This document shows, piece by piece, positions 44,344 through 57,745 of a stretch of DNA of 64,000 nucleotides. The stretch comes from Fallopia convolvulus (taxonomy: Eukaryota; Streptophyta; Magnoliopsida; Caryophyllales; Polygonaceae): positions 46,305,820 through 46,369,819 of the forward strand of contig OZ024724.1 of the NCBI GenBank assembly GCA_964016875.1, written 5' to 3'. Within the stretch, counting starts at the first letter, position 1, and every line of letters starts with the position of its first letter. The notes beneath the pieces were generated by a model. It saw only the letters and a list, made by a program, of their open reading frames with translations. It was not told the origin of the DNA and did not search any database. A program made the position numbers and the translations under genes.

Positions 44344-47300
44344 TGAATTGAAGCAGTCACTGTCAATTATCTACTTCATTTGACCTTGAGTGATAATTCA
44401 GGACTAAATCTAGTCTCTATGACCTTCGATGGAGCTGGATTTGGTGAATGGAAGATTTCAATGCGACTGGCGTTGTCAACTAAGAACAAGAGTTGCTTTA
44501 TCGATGGAACCATAGCTAAGCCGCCAATCATGAATTCTAAGTATCATCGATGGATTAGATGTAATGACATGGTTAAATCATGGCTACTAAATAGCTTGAG
44601 TGTAGAGATTCGGCGTAGTGTGTTGTATATTGACACGGCAAAGCAGATCTGACAAGAATTGGAAGGCTGATTCGGTCAATACAGTGGAGCTCAACTTTAC
44701 ACCATCCAAAAGGAGCTTCACAACCTAAATCAAGGTGTTGGCTCAATTTCATCTTATTTTACCAAATTAAGAGCTCTATGAGATGAAATTCATAGTTGTT
44801 AGACCTTTCATACTTGCATTTGTGGTTCTGCAAAGGAGATGTTGAAACATAATGATGATCAACGATTCATTGATTTCCCAATGGGACTGATGAGCAATTC
44901 ACTATAGTGAGGGGTCAATTTTGATGATGAAGCCCTTACTTGATATAAATCTTTCGTACTCTTTGTTGCTTCAAGACGAGAAACAAAGAGATTCAAAATT
45001 CATCTCAGATTTATGAGGAATCAGCCTTTATGAATGTTCATGCTAAGAGAGCTCCAAGTCAGACCAGATGGAACAGTGAAAAGAAGAGCTATTACTGCAC
45101 CAATTGCAAGAAAAACAATCATAATGTTGATCAATGTTATCACCTTATAGGTTTTCCTTCCAACTATAAGGACAAGAAAAAGAAGCAGAATTAGGATGAG
45201 AAATTTGCAGGAAATGTTCAAGCATCTAATGGCAGTTCAGATTTCACACCAGCACAGATTGGTAGGTTGCTCAATTTGCTGGATACTAAATATGTTAAAG
45301 GAAAAGAGGTTCAACAAGATGATTTTGCTGGCTTCGCAAGTACCACATTTACATCCAAACTCTTTACTACTTCTACATGGATAATAGACAGTGGGGCTAG
45401 CTGCCACATGTGTTGTGATGTGTCAATACTTGATGATCACTACAAATTATCCAAACCATTCATCATATTCTTTCCCAATGAGGCAACATCAAGGGTTGAG
45501 ATAGAAGAATCTGTCCAGATATTTGCCTCATTTGGTGCTTAAGGATGTTTTGTTGGTTCCTTCCTTCAAGTGTAACCTGATCTCAATTGCTAAACTAATT
45601 AGAGATTAGAATTGAAAACTAATTTTCACTTCTACTAGATGTTTGTTGCATGCTCCTTCGATGAAGGTGCCTGTGGAGGTTGCTAAATTAGATCATGACC
45701 TATATTTTCTAGTTCCTAATGCTCATAGGGAACTAAAATAGTATGAGAGCAATAAAGATGCAGATGAACATTTTTCTAGTCATGTGGATTATGATGTCTT
45801 GCATGGCAGGCTCAGTCATTTGCCTCATTATAAATTACAATAATTACCTTTACCCAAAGCTTTACTTTCCAATAAAGATAGTTTGCCTTGTCTTGTTTGT
45901 GCACAATCTAGACAAACAAGATTATCTTTTCCACACAACAGCATCACTTCTACCTACCCTTTCCGGATGTTACATGTGGACAGGGGCGGAGCCAAAACTA
46001 AACTAATGGAGGGGCCAATATTGAACTTCATCTGAATGCTCAAAATCTCAAATTTGTCTAAATCGTTCAAACATTTGAACATTTTATAACTCAACGTCCC
46101 TATTTCTTTATTAAATCATTCAATTTCAATCATTCAAAAATTACAATCGAACAACCTATTTTCTAACTAAATCATTCAATCATTCACAAAATCACAAATC
46201 TCTTCTCTAAATACTCAAAATCTCAGCAAACTGAATTTGAATTTAGAAGTGTAATTGTCTAAAGAAATTGTAATCAGATCTGAACTAGAATTTAGAGGTC
46301 TACATAAATTATGACTAGAAGAAGAACCAGCACTAGTTGTTCTGATTCCTGAACCGACCTTGTTCAATTGCTATTGCTCCCTTTTGTGAAGACGAAGGCC
46401 GACTCGCCAAGGCCTGAGGGAAGTGCCAACAGCCAAGTAGCCAACTCCGCTGAGAACGGACCGAATGGTTGAAGTGTTGAACACAGAACAATTAATTAAT
46501 TTGATGGGTGATTACTGATTAGAATCGAGAAGTTGAGAGGACGGCTTGACAGATGGATGTTTTTGAGTTGTAGAGATTCAATTATGAAGATTTAATGGAC
46601 ATTGGAGGATGAAGAGCCGAGGCGTTGCCTTCCAGTTCCAGATAAGCGCCCAAGCATCTCCATTAATGACTTAATGTCTTCGCTTAGTTTGTCGAATCGG
46701 CGTTGTTGAAGACGAAGCGTTCGGACTTCGCAGACTTCGAGTCATCGAGTGGGTAGGTGCGCATAAGCATTGAAGACGACCAATTTTACTGACTAGTTAT
46801 TAACCTAATTTTCATTTTTTTTTGGGTTTGGGGGGGCCATGGCCCCCACCCGCCCTTGAATAGCTCCGCCACTGCATGTGGATGTCTAGGGACCTTACCA
46901 TACAAGAACTTTCAATGGTTTTCGGTTCTTCATTACCATAGTGGATGATTACACTAGGATGACTTGAGTTCATTTGCTAGCTACAAAAGGGAATGCATTT
47001 TAAATGCTAAAAGGCTTCATGGCTATGGTTGAAAGGCAGTTTGGACAGCTAGTACAGAAGATTAGAAGTGACAATGCTCTAGAACTTGGTTCTAGTAAAG
47101 AGACAATGGATTTCTTGAGATCCCAAGGCATAGAATATCAAACTTCTTATGTAGCCACACCTCAACAAAATGGGGTTGTGGAGAGAAAACATAGACACAT
47201 CTTAGAAGTGGCTCGAGCGCTGATGTTTCAATCCAAATTACCAAAGAAATTCTAGGGTGAAAGGGTATTAACAATTGTACACATTCTCAACAGATTGATT

Positions 47301-49350
47301 CTCCTATCCTCAAAAACAAAACTCCTTTTGAGCTATTATACCACAAAGAACCTTCTTATAATCATCTTCAAAATTTTGGTTGCCTTTGTTTTGCTTCCAC
47401 CTTGAAGCAAGGGCATGACAAGTTTCAGGCTAGAGCCATGCCTTGCCTTTTCTTAGGTTATCCCTTCGGAAGAAGGTTTATAAAGTTTTTAGCCTTGAAA
47501 CACAAACCATTCTCATTTCTAGAGACATTATTTTCGATGAGAAATTTTTTCCCTTACCATAATCCTTCTTTCTTTCATCCACAAACACCTTCTACCTTAT
47601 TTCCCTCTATGCCTTTCATTCTTGATGATGATTCGCCTTCTTCCTCTGTTGATAGCAATGCTACTTCTTCTGTTGATAATGCTCAATTAAGAAGGTCTAC
47701 AAGAGTCACCAGGACTCCCACTTATTTGTCTGATTATGTGTGTGGTGCAGTGTTTGATGTAGAGGCAGTTTGTGCACATACATTGACCTCCACAGTTCAA
47801 TTTCCACTTAATAATGTTGATACTGCTTTTCATTAAGAAACTAAACCATTATACTATGAGCAAGCTTGTGAGTTTGGTGTTTGGCAAAAAGTAGTTAAAT
47901 CTAAATTTGCAACTTTGGAGTTGAATCAGACGTGAGACATAGTTGATCTACCTCAAGGAAAGAGGCCAATTAGCTGCAAGTGGGTGTATAAGGTAAAGAG
48001 GAAAGCAGATGGAACCATATACATATACAAAACTCTGTTGGTGGTGAGAGGTTTCACTTAGAAAGAAGAAATTGATTACACTGAGACATTTTCCCCAGTG
48101 GTTAAGTTGACCACAGTTCAAGCACTCGTTTCAGTTGCTTTGAAGAAGTCATGGCATATTTCACAATTAGATGTGAATAAGGCTTTTTTACACGGGGAGC
48201 TTAATGAGGAAGTTTATATGAAGATACCTCAAGGGTTACATGTTGACAATGCTTCATCAGTTTGCAAATTAAAGAAACCTCTCTCTATGGGTTGAAGCAA
48301 GCATCACGACAATGGTATGCTAAGCTTTCCCATTCTTTGAAATCCAGAGGATACACACAGTCTTTGAATGATTCCTCACTTTTCCATAAAAAATCATCAA
48401 ATTTTGTTGTGTTTATAGCTGTATATGTTGATGATATATTGATTACTGGTGATAACACTCAAGAAATAGAAGAGATTAAGTCATTTCTGGATGATACTTT
48501 CTGGATTAAAGATTTGGGAACACTCCATTATCTCCTAGGCATTGAGTTTATTTCTGTGTGCCTGAAAGTCTAATGCTCAATCAAAGGAAGTTCATCTCCG
48601 AGTTATTGGAAGAATTTGGTCTTATTGATACAGTGAGAGCATGTCCTCTGGATACAAGGATGAAATTGCTGCCCACAAATGGTGAAATGTTACCAGATCC
48701 ATTGATCTACAAAAAATTGATAGGGAAACTGAATTTCCTAGTGCATACTAGGCCTGACTTGGCTTATTCAGTACAATTTATGAGCCAGTTTAATCATGCT
48801 CCACGCCAACCACATTTTGCTGCAACTTTACATGTTCTGGCTTACATGAAAGGTACACATACTAAAGCTTTGTTGCTTAATAATTCAGCAGAGTCAGCAT
48901 ATTGTGATGTCGATTGGGCAACTTGTCCACATTCTAGGCGTTCTGTTAGTGGCTTTATGGTGTTCTTTGGAGGAAATCTGATTTCATGGAAATCGAAAAA
49001 GCAACAAAGTGTTTCTTTGTCTTCTGCTGAAGCAGAGTACAGGTCTTTGCGTCGTGTGTGTGTGTGTGCTGAATTGGCCTGCTTGAGCAAATTACTTGTT
49101 GAGCTTGGTGTTACCAATGTCACTCCTATCCCAGTTAAAAGTGACAGTTAAGCAGCAATCTATATAGCTCGAAATCTTGTTTTCCACAAAAGGACAAAGC
49201 ATATTGAGTTGGATTGCCACTTTTTTCAAGAAAAACTCTTAGAAGGGCTTATTTCTTTATCCCACTTTTCTTCTTCTACTTAGCTAGCAGACTTTCTTAC
49301 TAAGTCTTTACCTGGTTCCCATTTACATTCATTGTTTCCCAAGATGGGGA
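44344..49350 (+). pseudogene. copia gag-pol polyprotein, many stops, interrupted by hAT-type element
   Basis: Gag from about 44380 (NLVSMTFDGAGFGEWKISMR, LALSTKNKSCFIDGT); zinc knuckle CTNCKKNNHNVDQC near 45100; protease WIIDSGASCHMC near 45380; pre-integrase and integrase from 45800, cut at 45980 by an insertion, resuming at 46883 (WKxFFI-type core, QIRSDNALE-like at 47065, TPQQNGVVERKHRHI at 47160); reverse transcriptase 47960-48560 with ISCKWVYKVKRKADGT, LDVNKAFLHGELNEEVYMKI and an intact YVDD at 48424-48435; RNase H 48560-49300 with ISWKSKKQQSVSLSSAEAEY. At least a dozen stops and several frameshifts are present. Confidence 0.92.
45981..46874. mobile_element. hAT-type non-autonomous element (894 bp) inside copia integrase
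   Basis: Terminal inverted repeats CAGGGGCGGAGCCA and, inverted at the right end, CAGTGGCGGAGCTA. Perfect 8-bp target duplication CATGTGGA (45973-45980, 46875-46882); removing one copy and the element restores the integrase reading across the site. Subterminal GGAGGGGCC and GGGGGGCCATGGCCCCC. No transposase. This is a common plant repeat type. Confidence 0.93.
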
Positions 49351-49376
49351 TGATAGATCCTCCATCTAGAGGGGGG

Positions 49377-49561
49377 TGTTAGTATAAGGGGTATTTTAGG
49401 AACCAGTGTTATGTTCTCCTTACTATAAATAGGAGCATACAATTGTAACGTGAGAATTATTCACAAAAACAGATTCAATGAAACAGGAGCTTTGAGCTCT
49501 CTTCTTCCCGCTTTCTTCTTCCAAAATTCTTTAATCTTCCGCACTATTTTTCATTACATCA
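49377..49561 (+). repeat. 3' LTR of the second copia element
   Basis: 185 bp, same ends as the 5' LTR; preceded at once by the polypurine tract at 49367-49376. Confidence 0.94.
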
Positions 49562-52500
49562 TGATATTCATGTAACTAGGTGATCATATTCACTGTATTA
49601 GCTGATGATATTCTTTTCATTAAATAGTGATATTTATGTAGCTTTTTTATTCAAGTTATGTATGTATTGTAACGTAAATTGATATTCACAATTTTATATA
49701 GTAACATTCATTAAAGTTGATATGGTTTTCGAGATATAATGAGATTATATAATTACTAATGATCATATTCATTATAACAATATATAGATATTCATTGTGT
49801 ATTATATTGGCACTCATTTGGCAGCATGCGATAATGAAATAAAATAATTATGTCGAAATCAAATAATTAAAAAATAATAATGGATAAAATTAAAATTAAT
49901 TAAAAACATGCCAAATTAATTGATAAATGAAGAAATACAAAATAAATAATTTAGATTTTTACGTGATTTTGTTTGAGCCTAATATTAATTCCTTCTTTTT
50001 TAATGTTTTTTTAAAAAAAAAATTATTTATTTGATACTTTTAAGGAATATAGGTTTATTTTAGCAAATGAAATCTACTATAGTAATATTCATTTAATTTC
50101 ACCTAAAATGGAACATCAAATATAGTCATTAATACATTCTAATCTAACCACTACATTCTTTCACACTTTCTACTATAAAAAGCTTTCTAACGGAACCTTC
50201 CCCCTCTAATTGTATTAGATAACCTTCAAGCAGTTACATGCATGTTGTTTGACTGATTCAAGGGTGGTTACCAAGCAGTTATCCCAAAACCGTCACTCGG
50301 GTCGTAGACCTTAAAAAGGATAGGGACATCCAAGTAAGTGCATAACCTTTTCCAAAAATATAACATATTTTGAATAAATTCAACCTCTTAAAACTTAGGT
50401 TCACTTACACGAATGTGCACTCCAAACAACCTAGCTCGTATTATAATAAAGTCAGTTTTCATTATATCGACGTAAACCCATTCACATCAAAATTGATGCC
50501 GACATCGACTTCTCAAGTGTCGATGACACTAAATCACTAACAATAGAGTTGGAAAATGAAGGGTAAATTATATAATTGGAAAATGAAGAATGAATGAGCC
50601 TTATATTGACAAATATTGTAGGCCAAGGTGTGAAGGACGATAACTGCTCCACTCCTCCCCCCACCCACGAAACTAAACAAAACAAAACAAAGCCATCCAA
50701 ATATGTGCACATGGTAGCTTAATTGACATTATAAATATTATGCACCGTACCTTAATTTATTCCTCCAGCCTCGTCACGTACGACTGTACGTACGTTGCCC
50801 AGTGCTCACTTCTCCTAGCTCTGTCAAGTGTCAACTCCACCCGCCGGTGCCCTCGCCGTCTGGGTTCTGATCATCTCAGTTCCGCTTTGCTCGTCGCCTT
50901 GGCTAGTTGGCTCGATCCCAATGGCGTTATTAAAGCTTAGCTGAAGAATATCAGAAGAATGGTACGTAAGCCAACAATTGTATGTGCTCTTTCTTTTTGT
51001 TTCATTCAGTGGATATATTATATGTGTGTGTGTGTGTTTCTGTCTTCTGTTGCTTCTTCCATTTCTATGTGATATTCATCCGTAGTAAACAAAATGTGTA
51101 GTTGTATTGCTCAGCTTCAGACAAAAAGTGTAGTTGTGTAAGGAAACTAGCTAGCTAGTGAGTGCTGATATTACATTGAATCCGTACGATTGTTTAAACA
51201 TCTATTATTACATCATGATTTTCATTTTCGATTCTAAATCAATCCGTTGGATGATCATACTGGGCAAGCTCAATGACCAGATGAGACTCAATTCAGGGCA
51301 AGTTTTAGGGCTAACACCCTCGTTACCTGAATCGGATCAAGCACCTTTTTAGCCTCCAACCAAGAAGATACAACCAAATGCAAAAGATTATTTCAACTGG
51401 ATTGAAATTGGAAACAAACAAGGAGGTTTGAGGGACAAAAATAGGGTGAATTTGGTGAATGACCTAAAATAATATCCTGTGTTAAGCATATGACTTGCTT
51501 AAAGGATTTATTAGTTCTATGACGTCTGTTTTTGCCTTGTTGGTGTAATCTGTCCCAACAGTAAGAAATTGTGTAGGTACCAACCTTCAATCATATGAAT
51601 TACGGCCAACCCTACAAACCAAAGCAGTCATAATTTCTAGTAGGGCATGTAGATTGATAGATTAGAGCTCAACACGTGATGAGTAGGGTACGGTGCAATT
51701 TCATACAGGTAATATCAGTTATGACCTTGTCCTGCGCAATAACGTAACAGAATAATAATACCCCAAAGATTGGACAGAGATGCAAGATTTTGCTACAGTT
51801 TCAAGCAAGCTTCAAATTTTCATGCCCTTTGTAATTTGTTTATTCCTATCAATATTCACATTATAGGCTTTATATAGCTCGACGAGGCCTATTGTCATTT
51901 GTCACCATACCGTTTCATATCTTACCCTTTGCAATGAATTATACACGAGAAAAAGTAGTAGTTGGATATGGATCATATGATGAATGGAGAGAAAAACTCA
52001 GCTGTGCTTTATACCATTTAAAGTTGAAATGCATCCAAGGGTCCAAAAGCAATCAACCCTTCAAAGCTATACTACCCAAAAGTTGCTCGACTTGATGTGC
52101 CAACTAGTTTTAGACTAAAAATGGGTGTCTTTAGGGTAGACATTGAATGTTCTGTTACCAAACTTATCTTTTTCACATGCCAAACAGCTTTGCATATCTT
52201 CACTGAAGACAACTTTCATAGCATCCAGCTGTGATACTAGAGGAGAATCAAAATGATCCCAATTATTAGCATATCAGTAATGCAAATAGTAAAAAGCCAA
52301 ATTAATCCAAATCAAACTAGTAGTTTTATGCAGTACAAGATAAGAATGAAAAATTACATATTTGGTGGCGTACTCAGGAGGCCGACTATTTCTGAAGCAA
52401 TAACATTAAAAACAACAAATAACTCTTCTCAGTCAGATTGGACCTGAATCACCTGGGAATTACAAGAGAAATGGTAGCATTCTAACATTAAGGATTGTGG

Positions 52501-52743
52501 GGGCAGAAAGGAAACTCTTTCCAGTGGCCTGCAAATCCATTCGTTTAAGTGCGAGTACATGGAGGCGGAGATGGAAGAAACGAAGTCAATTATAACAAAG
52601 GATGCTCTATTAAGTACAACAAACGAAATACAAACCTAAATGACTTGTACATAAATGCAAGATGACCACCTAAATTTATCCTAAAATCTCCTCGCATTGA
52701 TTGTTTTACCAGACCTTTTTTTCTTTCAATTCTGTTACTCCTA
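49562..52743. other. long AT-rich intergenic region, no gene supported
   Basis: 49562-49640 continues the minisatellite. 49640-50700 is AT-rich without features. 50740-50960 is less AT-rich and has short open frames, but no domain, so I do not call it. The (TG)n tract at about 51022 is a short microsatellite. The part near 52500-52743 should include the 3' UTR of the Tubby-like gene. Confidence 0.5.
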
Positions 52744-55398
52744 CTATTCACAAGCCAATTTGGTGTCAAAGCTGCTTAAACAGATGGCAAAAGCCTGAAA
52801 AGCAGATAGAGGGTACCGATAATCCATGGTGAACATATCCTTGCCAACCTTCCCAAATTGCAGAATAACCTTATCATGATCAGACTGAGAAGAAGACGAC
52901 TGAGAAGTAGCACTAGCTGGAGCTGGAGCTGGAGCTGGAACAGTTGTAGGAGCAGCAATCAGCTGAAAATTCTTAACTGATGCAACGGTCACTCTTCCCT
53001 TAAAATTAAGACACCAACATTGCAACTGCTCATGCCACCTAGGCGCCTTGTTCTGGAGAACCAACGGCCTGTCCCTTGTCCTGTTGCTGCCTTCTTCCTC
53101 ATCACGAATACCAAGGATGTCAGAAAACCGGGCACTACTGAAATCGGTTGAATTATATATGGATTTGGAAAACGACATGCTCCTGAATGAGTCCTCCAGC
53201 AAGCGAGGGAGCAGCTCTGGGTGACCCGGGACGTTGCCACCTGGCTCCAAAGACGAGACGGGGATTGAGTTCATGATGGCGTTCATTTTGTGTGGGCCCC
53301 GGGTGCCGAGCACGTTCAGCTCGTAAGTTACTTGGGCTATGTTGTAGCTACCGCTCGGGACTTTGGGTGAGACTTTCTTGGAATAGAACCTTTTGCTGGT
53401 TCGACCAGGTGGAGATACCTGGGACGAGTTGTATGGAGGTTGTGTGTCGAATATGATGAACTTTGTACCTAAGAAATTTGACCTGAAAAATATGATGGAA
53501 ATTGGAAATTAAAATTCAAGGGGTTTTTAACAGAAAGAGAATGGGTCCCTTCAAATATAATTGACACACTACAAAAATGCTTGGCTTTTTCAATGTAAAA
53601 AAAATTCTGATTTTTAGGAAGGCTTAGTGGAAATAGCACATAATTACTGATTTAAGAACAAGTCCACATGGCAGAAGTAGCAAATGAAGACTATAAAGTT
53701 AACTAGACAAGGAATGATCTTTGAACTGTCACCAGAGGAACCTCATGCAAGTATTATAGAATCATCTAAGTTTTAAGTGCAACAATGAAGCAATAAACCT
53801 AACTGCCAAAATCAAGGGTGTTCAAAGCTCCTGCTCATATTGATAGAATAATATAAACCATAACTTTGACCCAAGTCATGTATGAAGTGGTATGACCAAA
53901 AAAGAATAGAATCATAAAAATGAAACCATAATACTGAAGTAGTATAACCAAAAAAGATCAATATAGCAACTTCTTATTTCTGTGTGGAAAAAAATGGTTA
54001 AGGATAGTGGAACAACTTTCCCTCGGGATCTAATTCAGTAATGGGATTGATAGATTTCAGATATACTGCTACATCCTTCAACACACTCCAGAAGAACAAG
54101 GAAGAAATGATACTCAAGTTCAAGATTCAGCTCTAACCTGAGTTTCCCAATGTAGGTGCTGCTTGACCTAGATATGTTATCTGCATCCATGTTGATCACA
54201 TACTCTGTATAAGTGGTTCTCCTGGTTCGCTTTGCAGAGAGTATAAATTTGCCATTTTCAACAAGTAATGCTGCGGATAATAATACACAATATAAAATTA
54301 TAAAAATCACTCCACGCATAAAACATACGATAACATTGCGCTATTGCAGACTAAAATTAGACTATCTCAATTTGATCGCTATAGAAAATTCTATATGCTC
54401 TAAGAAAATAAGAGAAGCAAACATATGTGACTAAGTTTCAGTATCACTAATGTACTATTCATGGTTGGCCATCACAAGTAAGCTCCTTCCAGATCATGAA
54501 CATCCAGGAAAAAAAGAAAGCATAGATATTAATTAACATTAATAAACATATGATGTATTAAAACCTAATGGGTATCATATAGATGTTGCAAGCATGCATG
54601 TAGTGAGTAAAGGAGGGCGTCAGTCAATTCATTACTAGCAATGCCCGACTAAATCAACAAAAAGATTCATGTAAATTGCGACATTGTCTTGGCTCAATTA
54701 TTTCCCAAAAGTGATGCAACATGAAGCAATCAATCATGCGTGAATGAAGCATGTGTAAAGACCACAAGTAAATATGGAGCGTAGTGATAATAAAGTAGCA
54801 TTTACCAGGGCTAAGGCAAAGATAAAGATGGTAAGTTAAGTTAGATTTGTCTCTCTTGATGAAGCATTGAATTGTTCCATCCCGTGGTCCAGGCTGTTTC
54901 ATAAGAAATAAGGTCAGATCAATTGCTAATTCTCAAGTATGAAAAGGTTTTGTTTTAACTAGAAATGACTTCTTGAGTCAAATTAGTTAACTTCATGTAC
55001 GACAAACAGATGCAGATGCACAAACGGTTTCCTAAACGCACCTGCTTGAGGGAAACCGGGAATGTAAGCTTTCTGCAAAACTCGGGACTTCTAACAATTT
55101 CCTGACACATCTCCCTCCAAGATCTACAAACACCAGCACAGGCAACAACATTCCTGCGTGCAGGCCACGTGCTCTCACTTGCCTCCAGTCTCTTAACAAT
55201 ATCTTGCAACAACTCAGGAGGTAAATTAGCCCAAGGACTATTCTGGATTATAAGAGGCGGGTCATGTGCTTCATGCACAGAACCATGGGATTTTCCCCTG
55301 AAATGACCAGGAAGCCGGACATCAAAGCTCCTTCTTGATAAGCTACCAAAACTACCCCTCACATCACGAACTATACTGCGGAATGACATGGGCTCCAA
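52744..55398 (-). CDS. TLP: Tubby-like F-box protein, 4 coding exons
   Basis: Coding exons 55398-55042, 54893-54806, 54270-54138 and 53482-52744 join in frame via GT-AG introns into 438 residues. N-terminal basic region, F-box at about 56-105 (NLPPELLQDIVKRLEASEST, CAGVCRSWREM), then the Tubby domain (about 116-438): KRDKSNLTYHLYLCLSP, SAKRTRRTTYTEYVINMDAD, the phosphoinositide-binding stretch, IGKLRSNFLGTKFIIFD, and both Tubby signatures, FKGRVTVASVKNFQ and FAICLSSFDTKLACE at the exact C-terminus. A Ser/Pro/Ala-rich insert (VPAPAPAPASATSQSSSS) lies between signatures. Plant members are membrane-tethered via PIP2, released to the nucleus under stress, and through the F-box join SCF E3 ligases (known for the family). 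No defects seen. The exact member number cannot be given. Confidence 0.96.
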
Positions 55399-56797
55399 TA
55401 CAGGAATACACTATGTGTATAGTGGGATTTTGTAGCTTAAACTTGGTTATGATCCATGGTTGGTCATTAGATGAACAGAGCTGAAAAACAACCAAAAAAC
55501 ACACGCTCTGAGATCCAACTACACAGATTATCAGTAAAGGAAAAAAGCACATATACAACTATACAAGGCAAATGGACAAAAGGGCACAGCAAGAAAGGAA
55601 AGTTTCCCCAGAAAAAGCAAAAGGCTCACATGAAGGCATCTTTAGTTCTCGAGAAAAACATACTGAGTATTAAATTGCCATGCTTTTAAAGGAATTAACC
55701 TTTCCTATATTTTTTTACTTTAATATTTATATTTTATTTTTTTTAATTCCTTAACCCTAGAATTGTTCAACGCTAACTTTCCAGCCCTTTACCAAATAGT
55801 AAGCATCCATTATTCGAAGATGACTTCCCTAAGCAATACTACGTCTAAGCAATACTTTGTCCATGATAAGAATAATAAAGTACCAAACTGTTAATTAGAA
55901 AATCATTTTTAACACCAAAAGACAGCTCAAATTTTGGTCTTCCATCACACAAATTCATGGGAGTTTCCAGAATCTGAACTAAGAAATCAATGACCTCTAG
56001 TGCCAGATACTGGTGATTCAGAGAAAAAGAAGTAGTAGCTAGCGAACGGTTCACGTGACACGACTCGATCCTAAATGCAAAACAAACAAATTGATCCTAC
56101 TCCCCAGTTTATCCTTTCAAGCTTCAACCTGGAATCTTCGAGCAAAGCACCTACAGTGCAATAGATTTTAGTCAAAGGAAAGGAGTACAGAATTCGAGGG
56201 AAAAATTAGTAAGAAACATACCAGCTCCCCGCAAGACAAATTAGCTTTGAAGGGCTCATTCCGATAGGTATAAGCCAAAACAGATAAGCAAAAACAAGCC
56301 AAAACAAAGAGAATTGAGGAAAAAACTCTGAATTCATGGCAACCTAAGTGCAGACGAAGAAGAGATAGAGATATAGCAACTCAAGACGCACCATTTTTAA
56401 AGAAAAATCGAAGCTTCTGCACATTAGAAACATCAGAAAAGCAGAAGAAGCACCAAAATCTTTGATCAAACAAATCGATAAGAGAATGCACGAGATCTAA
56501 GGTTGAAAGGGAACTTGTAGAGGGGACGGAAACAAATGTTTGCAAAGAAAGATCGAGGAGGATGACTCTTACCGCTTCTGCTACTCTTGTTCTTGTAAAT
56601 TTCCAGATCCCTTCGTTCAACCACACGATTTTGCAGTCTGACCTTCCTCTTTTTGCCTCCCCTCCCTTTCTCTCTATCTGTCTAGCTTACACAAGCACGC
56701 TCTTTCTCCCTCTAAGAGGAAAAAACGTCTCTGCTGATCCAGCTCACAAGCCTACCAAAATAAATGATAAAGAAATAAAAAGGCGATACTGTGCTTG
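55399..56797 (-). other. probable 5' UTR introns and promoter of the Tubby-like gene
   Basis: TLP genes usually have 5' UTR introns. A likely first UTR exon ends near 56573 on the minus strand (AGTAGCAGAAGCG before GTAAGAG), preceded by a purine-rich leader complementary to 56645-56680 (TCCCTTTCTCTC). Exact exon limits before the start codon are not fixed. No other gene is supported here. Confidence 0.5.
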
Positions 56798-56927
56798 GAA
56801 TTCATCTGTTCCATAGAGAAGAACTACCACGCAAATGAGTGGTCAGACTATCTATAATATATGAATTCATCTGTTCCATAGAGAAGAACTACCACGCAAA
56901 TGAGTGGTCAGACTATCTATAATATAT
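56798..56927. repeat. perfect 65-bp tandem duplication
   Basis: Two adjacent identical copies starting GAATTCATCTGTTCCATAG (56798 and 56863). No mismatch seen, so recent. It lies just upstream of the presumed Tubby-like promoter. Confidence 0.95.
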
Positions 56928-57726
56928 GCATAAATAAAAACTAGTATTTCTTTTGATATATTGAATCAGAAAAAATATATATTAAATCAGAAAGACAAAT
57001 TTACCACTTACATTATCGAGAAAAACAGAGTAAATTAATAATTTAAATTTACATAGAACCATCACTCAAAACACCGACTATAATTTTATGTTATAATAAT
57101 TTGTAATACCAATAATAAGTTAATTGTAAGTATGTGTGAACGTAGAATAAATGCAAAATTGTACTACAATACAATTCTTATATAATACACTTAACGACTA
57201 AATAGTTTATATCGAAAGTCTTCCCCTTGATGACATTGAAAGAAACAAATTTAAATCCATATTAAGGAATCTCAATTTCATTTGTTGGTGTAACGGTGGT
57301 GAGGAAGTTAAACTTGATCACATTATCATGATGAGAATATCGATAAGAACCACTATTTTTTAGGACAGTAAAGTTCCGCACTACACAAATTGATTTTTGA
57401 CACACTGAGTTAGAAAAGTTGGATATAAGATTTTCGAGTATTTTTGCATCAATTCTTTCTCCATGCAAATGAAAAAATATTCATTGATTAGAACAATAAA
57501 ACAATATATATGGATATGTAAAGATAGCAAATTGAAAAATTATACATTTTCATCCATAAAAACATTTGGATTTCATCTATTCCAGCGGAGTAGTATGATG
57601 TGCTTCAATGACAAATAATTCGACACTGAATTTCGTATGTTTGTTTGCTTCCATCGATGCTAGTAATATCATCATATACGGATCCTATCTTGAAAGCAAA
57701 AGAAGCTTATTACTCCCTCCATCTAA
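56928..57726. other. AT-rich intergenic DNA
   Basis: No gene or element recognised. Confidence 0.5.
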
Positions 57727-57745
57727 GGCCCCGTTCGGATGCAAC
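57727..57745 (+). other. possible PIF/Harbinger-type terminal repeat
   Basis: GGCCCCGTTCGGATGCAAC preceded by TAA looks like a PIF-type end with its 3-bp target. No matching inverted end is found within the window, so the call is tentative; if real, the element would reach beyond 64000 or be truncated. Confidence 0.3.

Larger units (their letters stand above)
44037..49561 (+). mobile_element. full-length Ty1/copia element, inactive, with nested hAT-type insertion
   Basis: LTRs of 185 bp each (44037-44221, 49377-49561) with TGTTAG...ACATCA ends, about 9 differences between them. Primer site TGGTATCAGAGC follows the 5' LTR; polypurine tract AGAGGGGGG precedes the 3' LTR. Flanking 5-mers AGATA and TGATA match at four of five, a decayed target duplication. 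Gag, protease, integrase, reverse transcriptase and RNase H are recognisable in plus-strand order. It is a different lineage from the element at 14.7 kb. Confidence 0.93.

Noticed and set aside
50740..50940. 66-codon open frame in a GC-richer patch with TATA-like sequence before it
   Set aside because: No domain, no splice continuation and no conserved feature visible; could be an untranslated transcript but cannot be supported.
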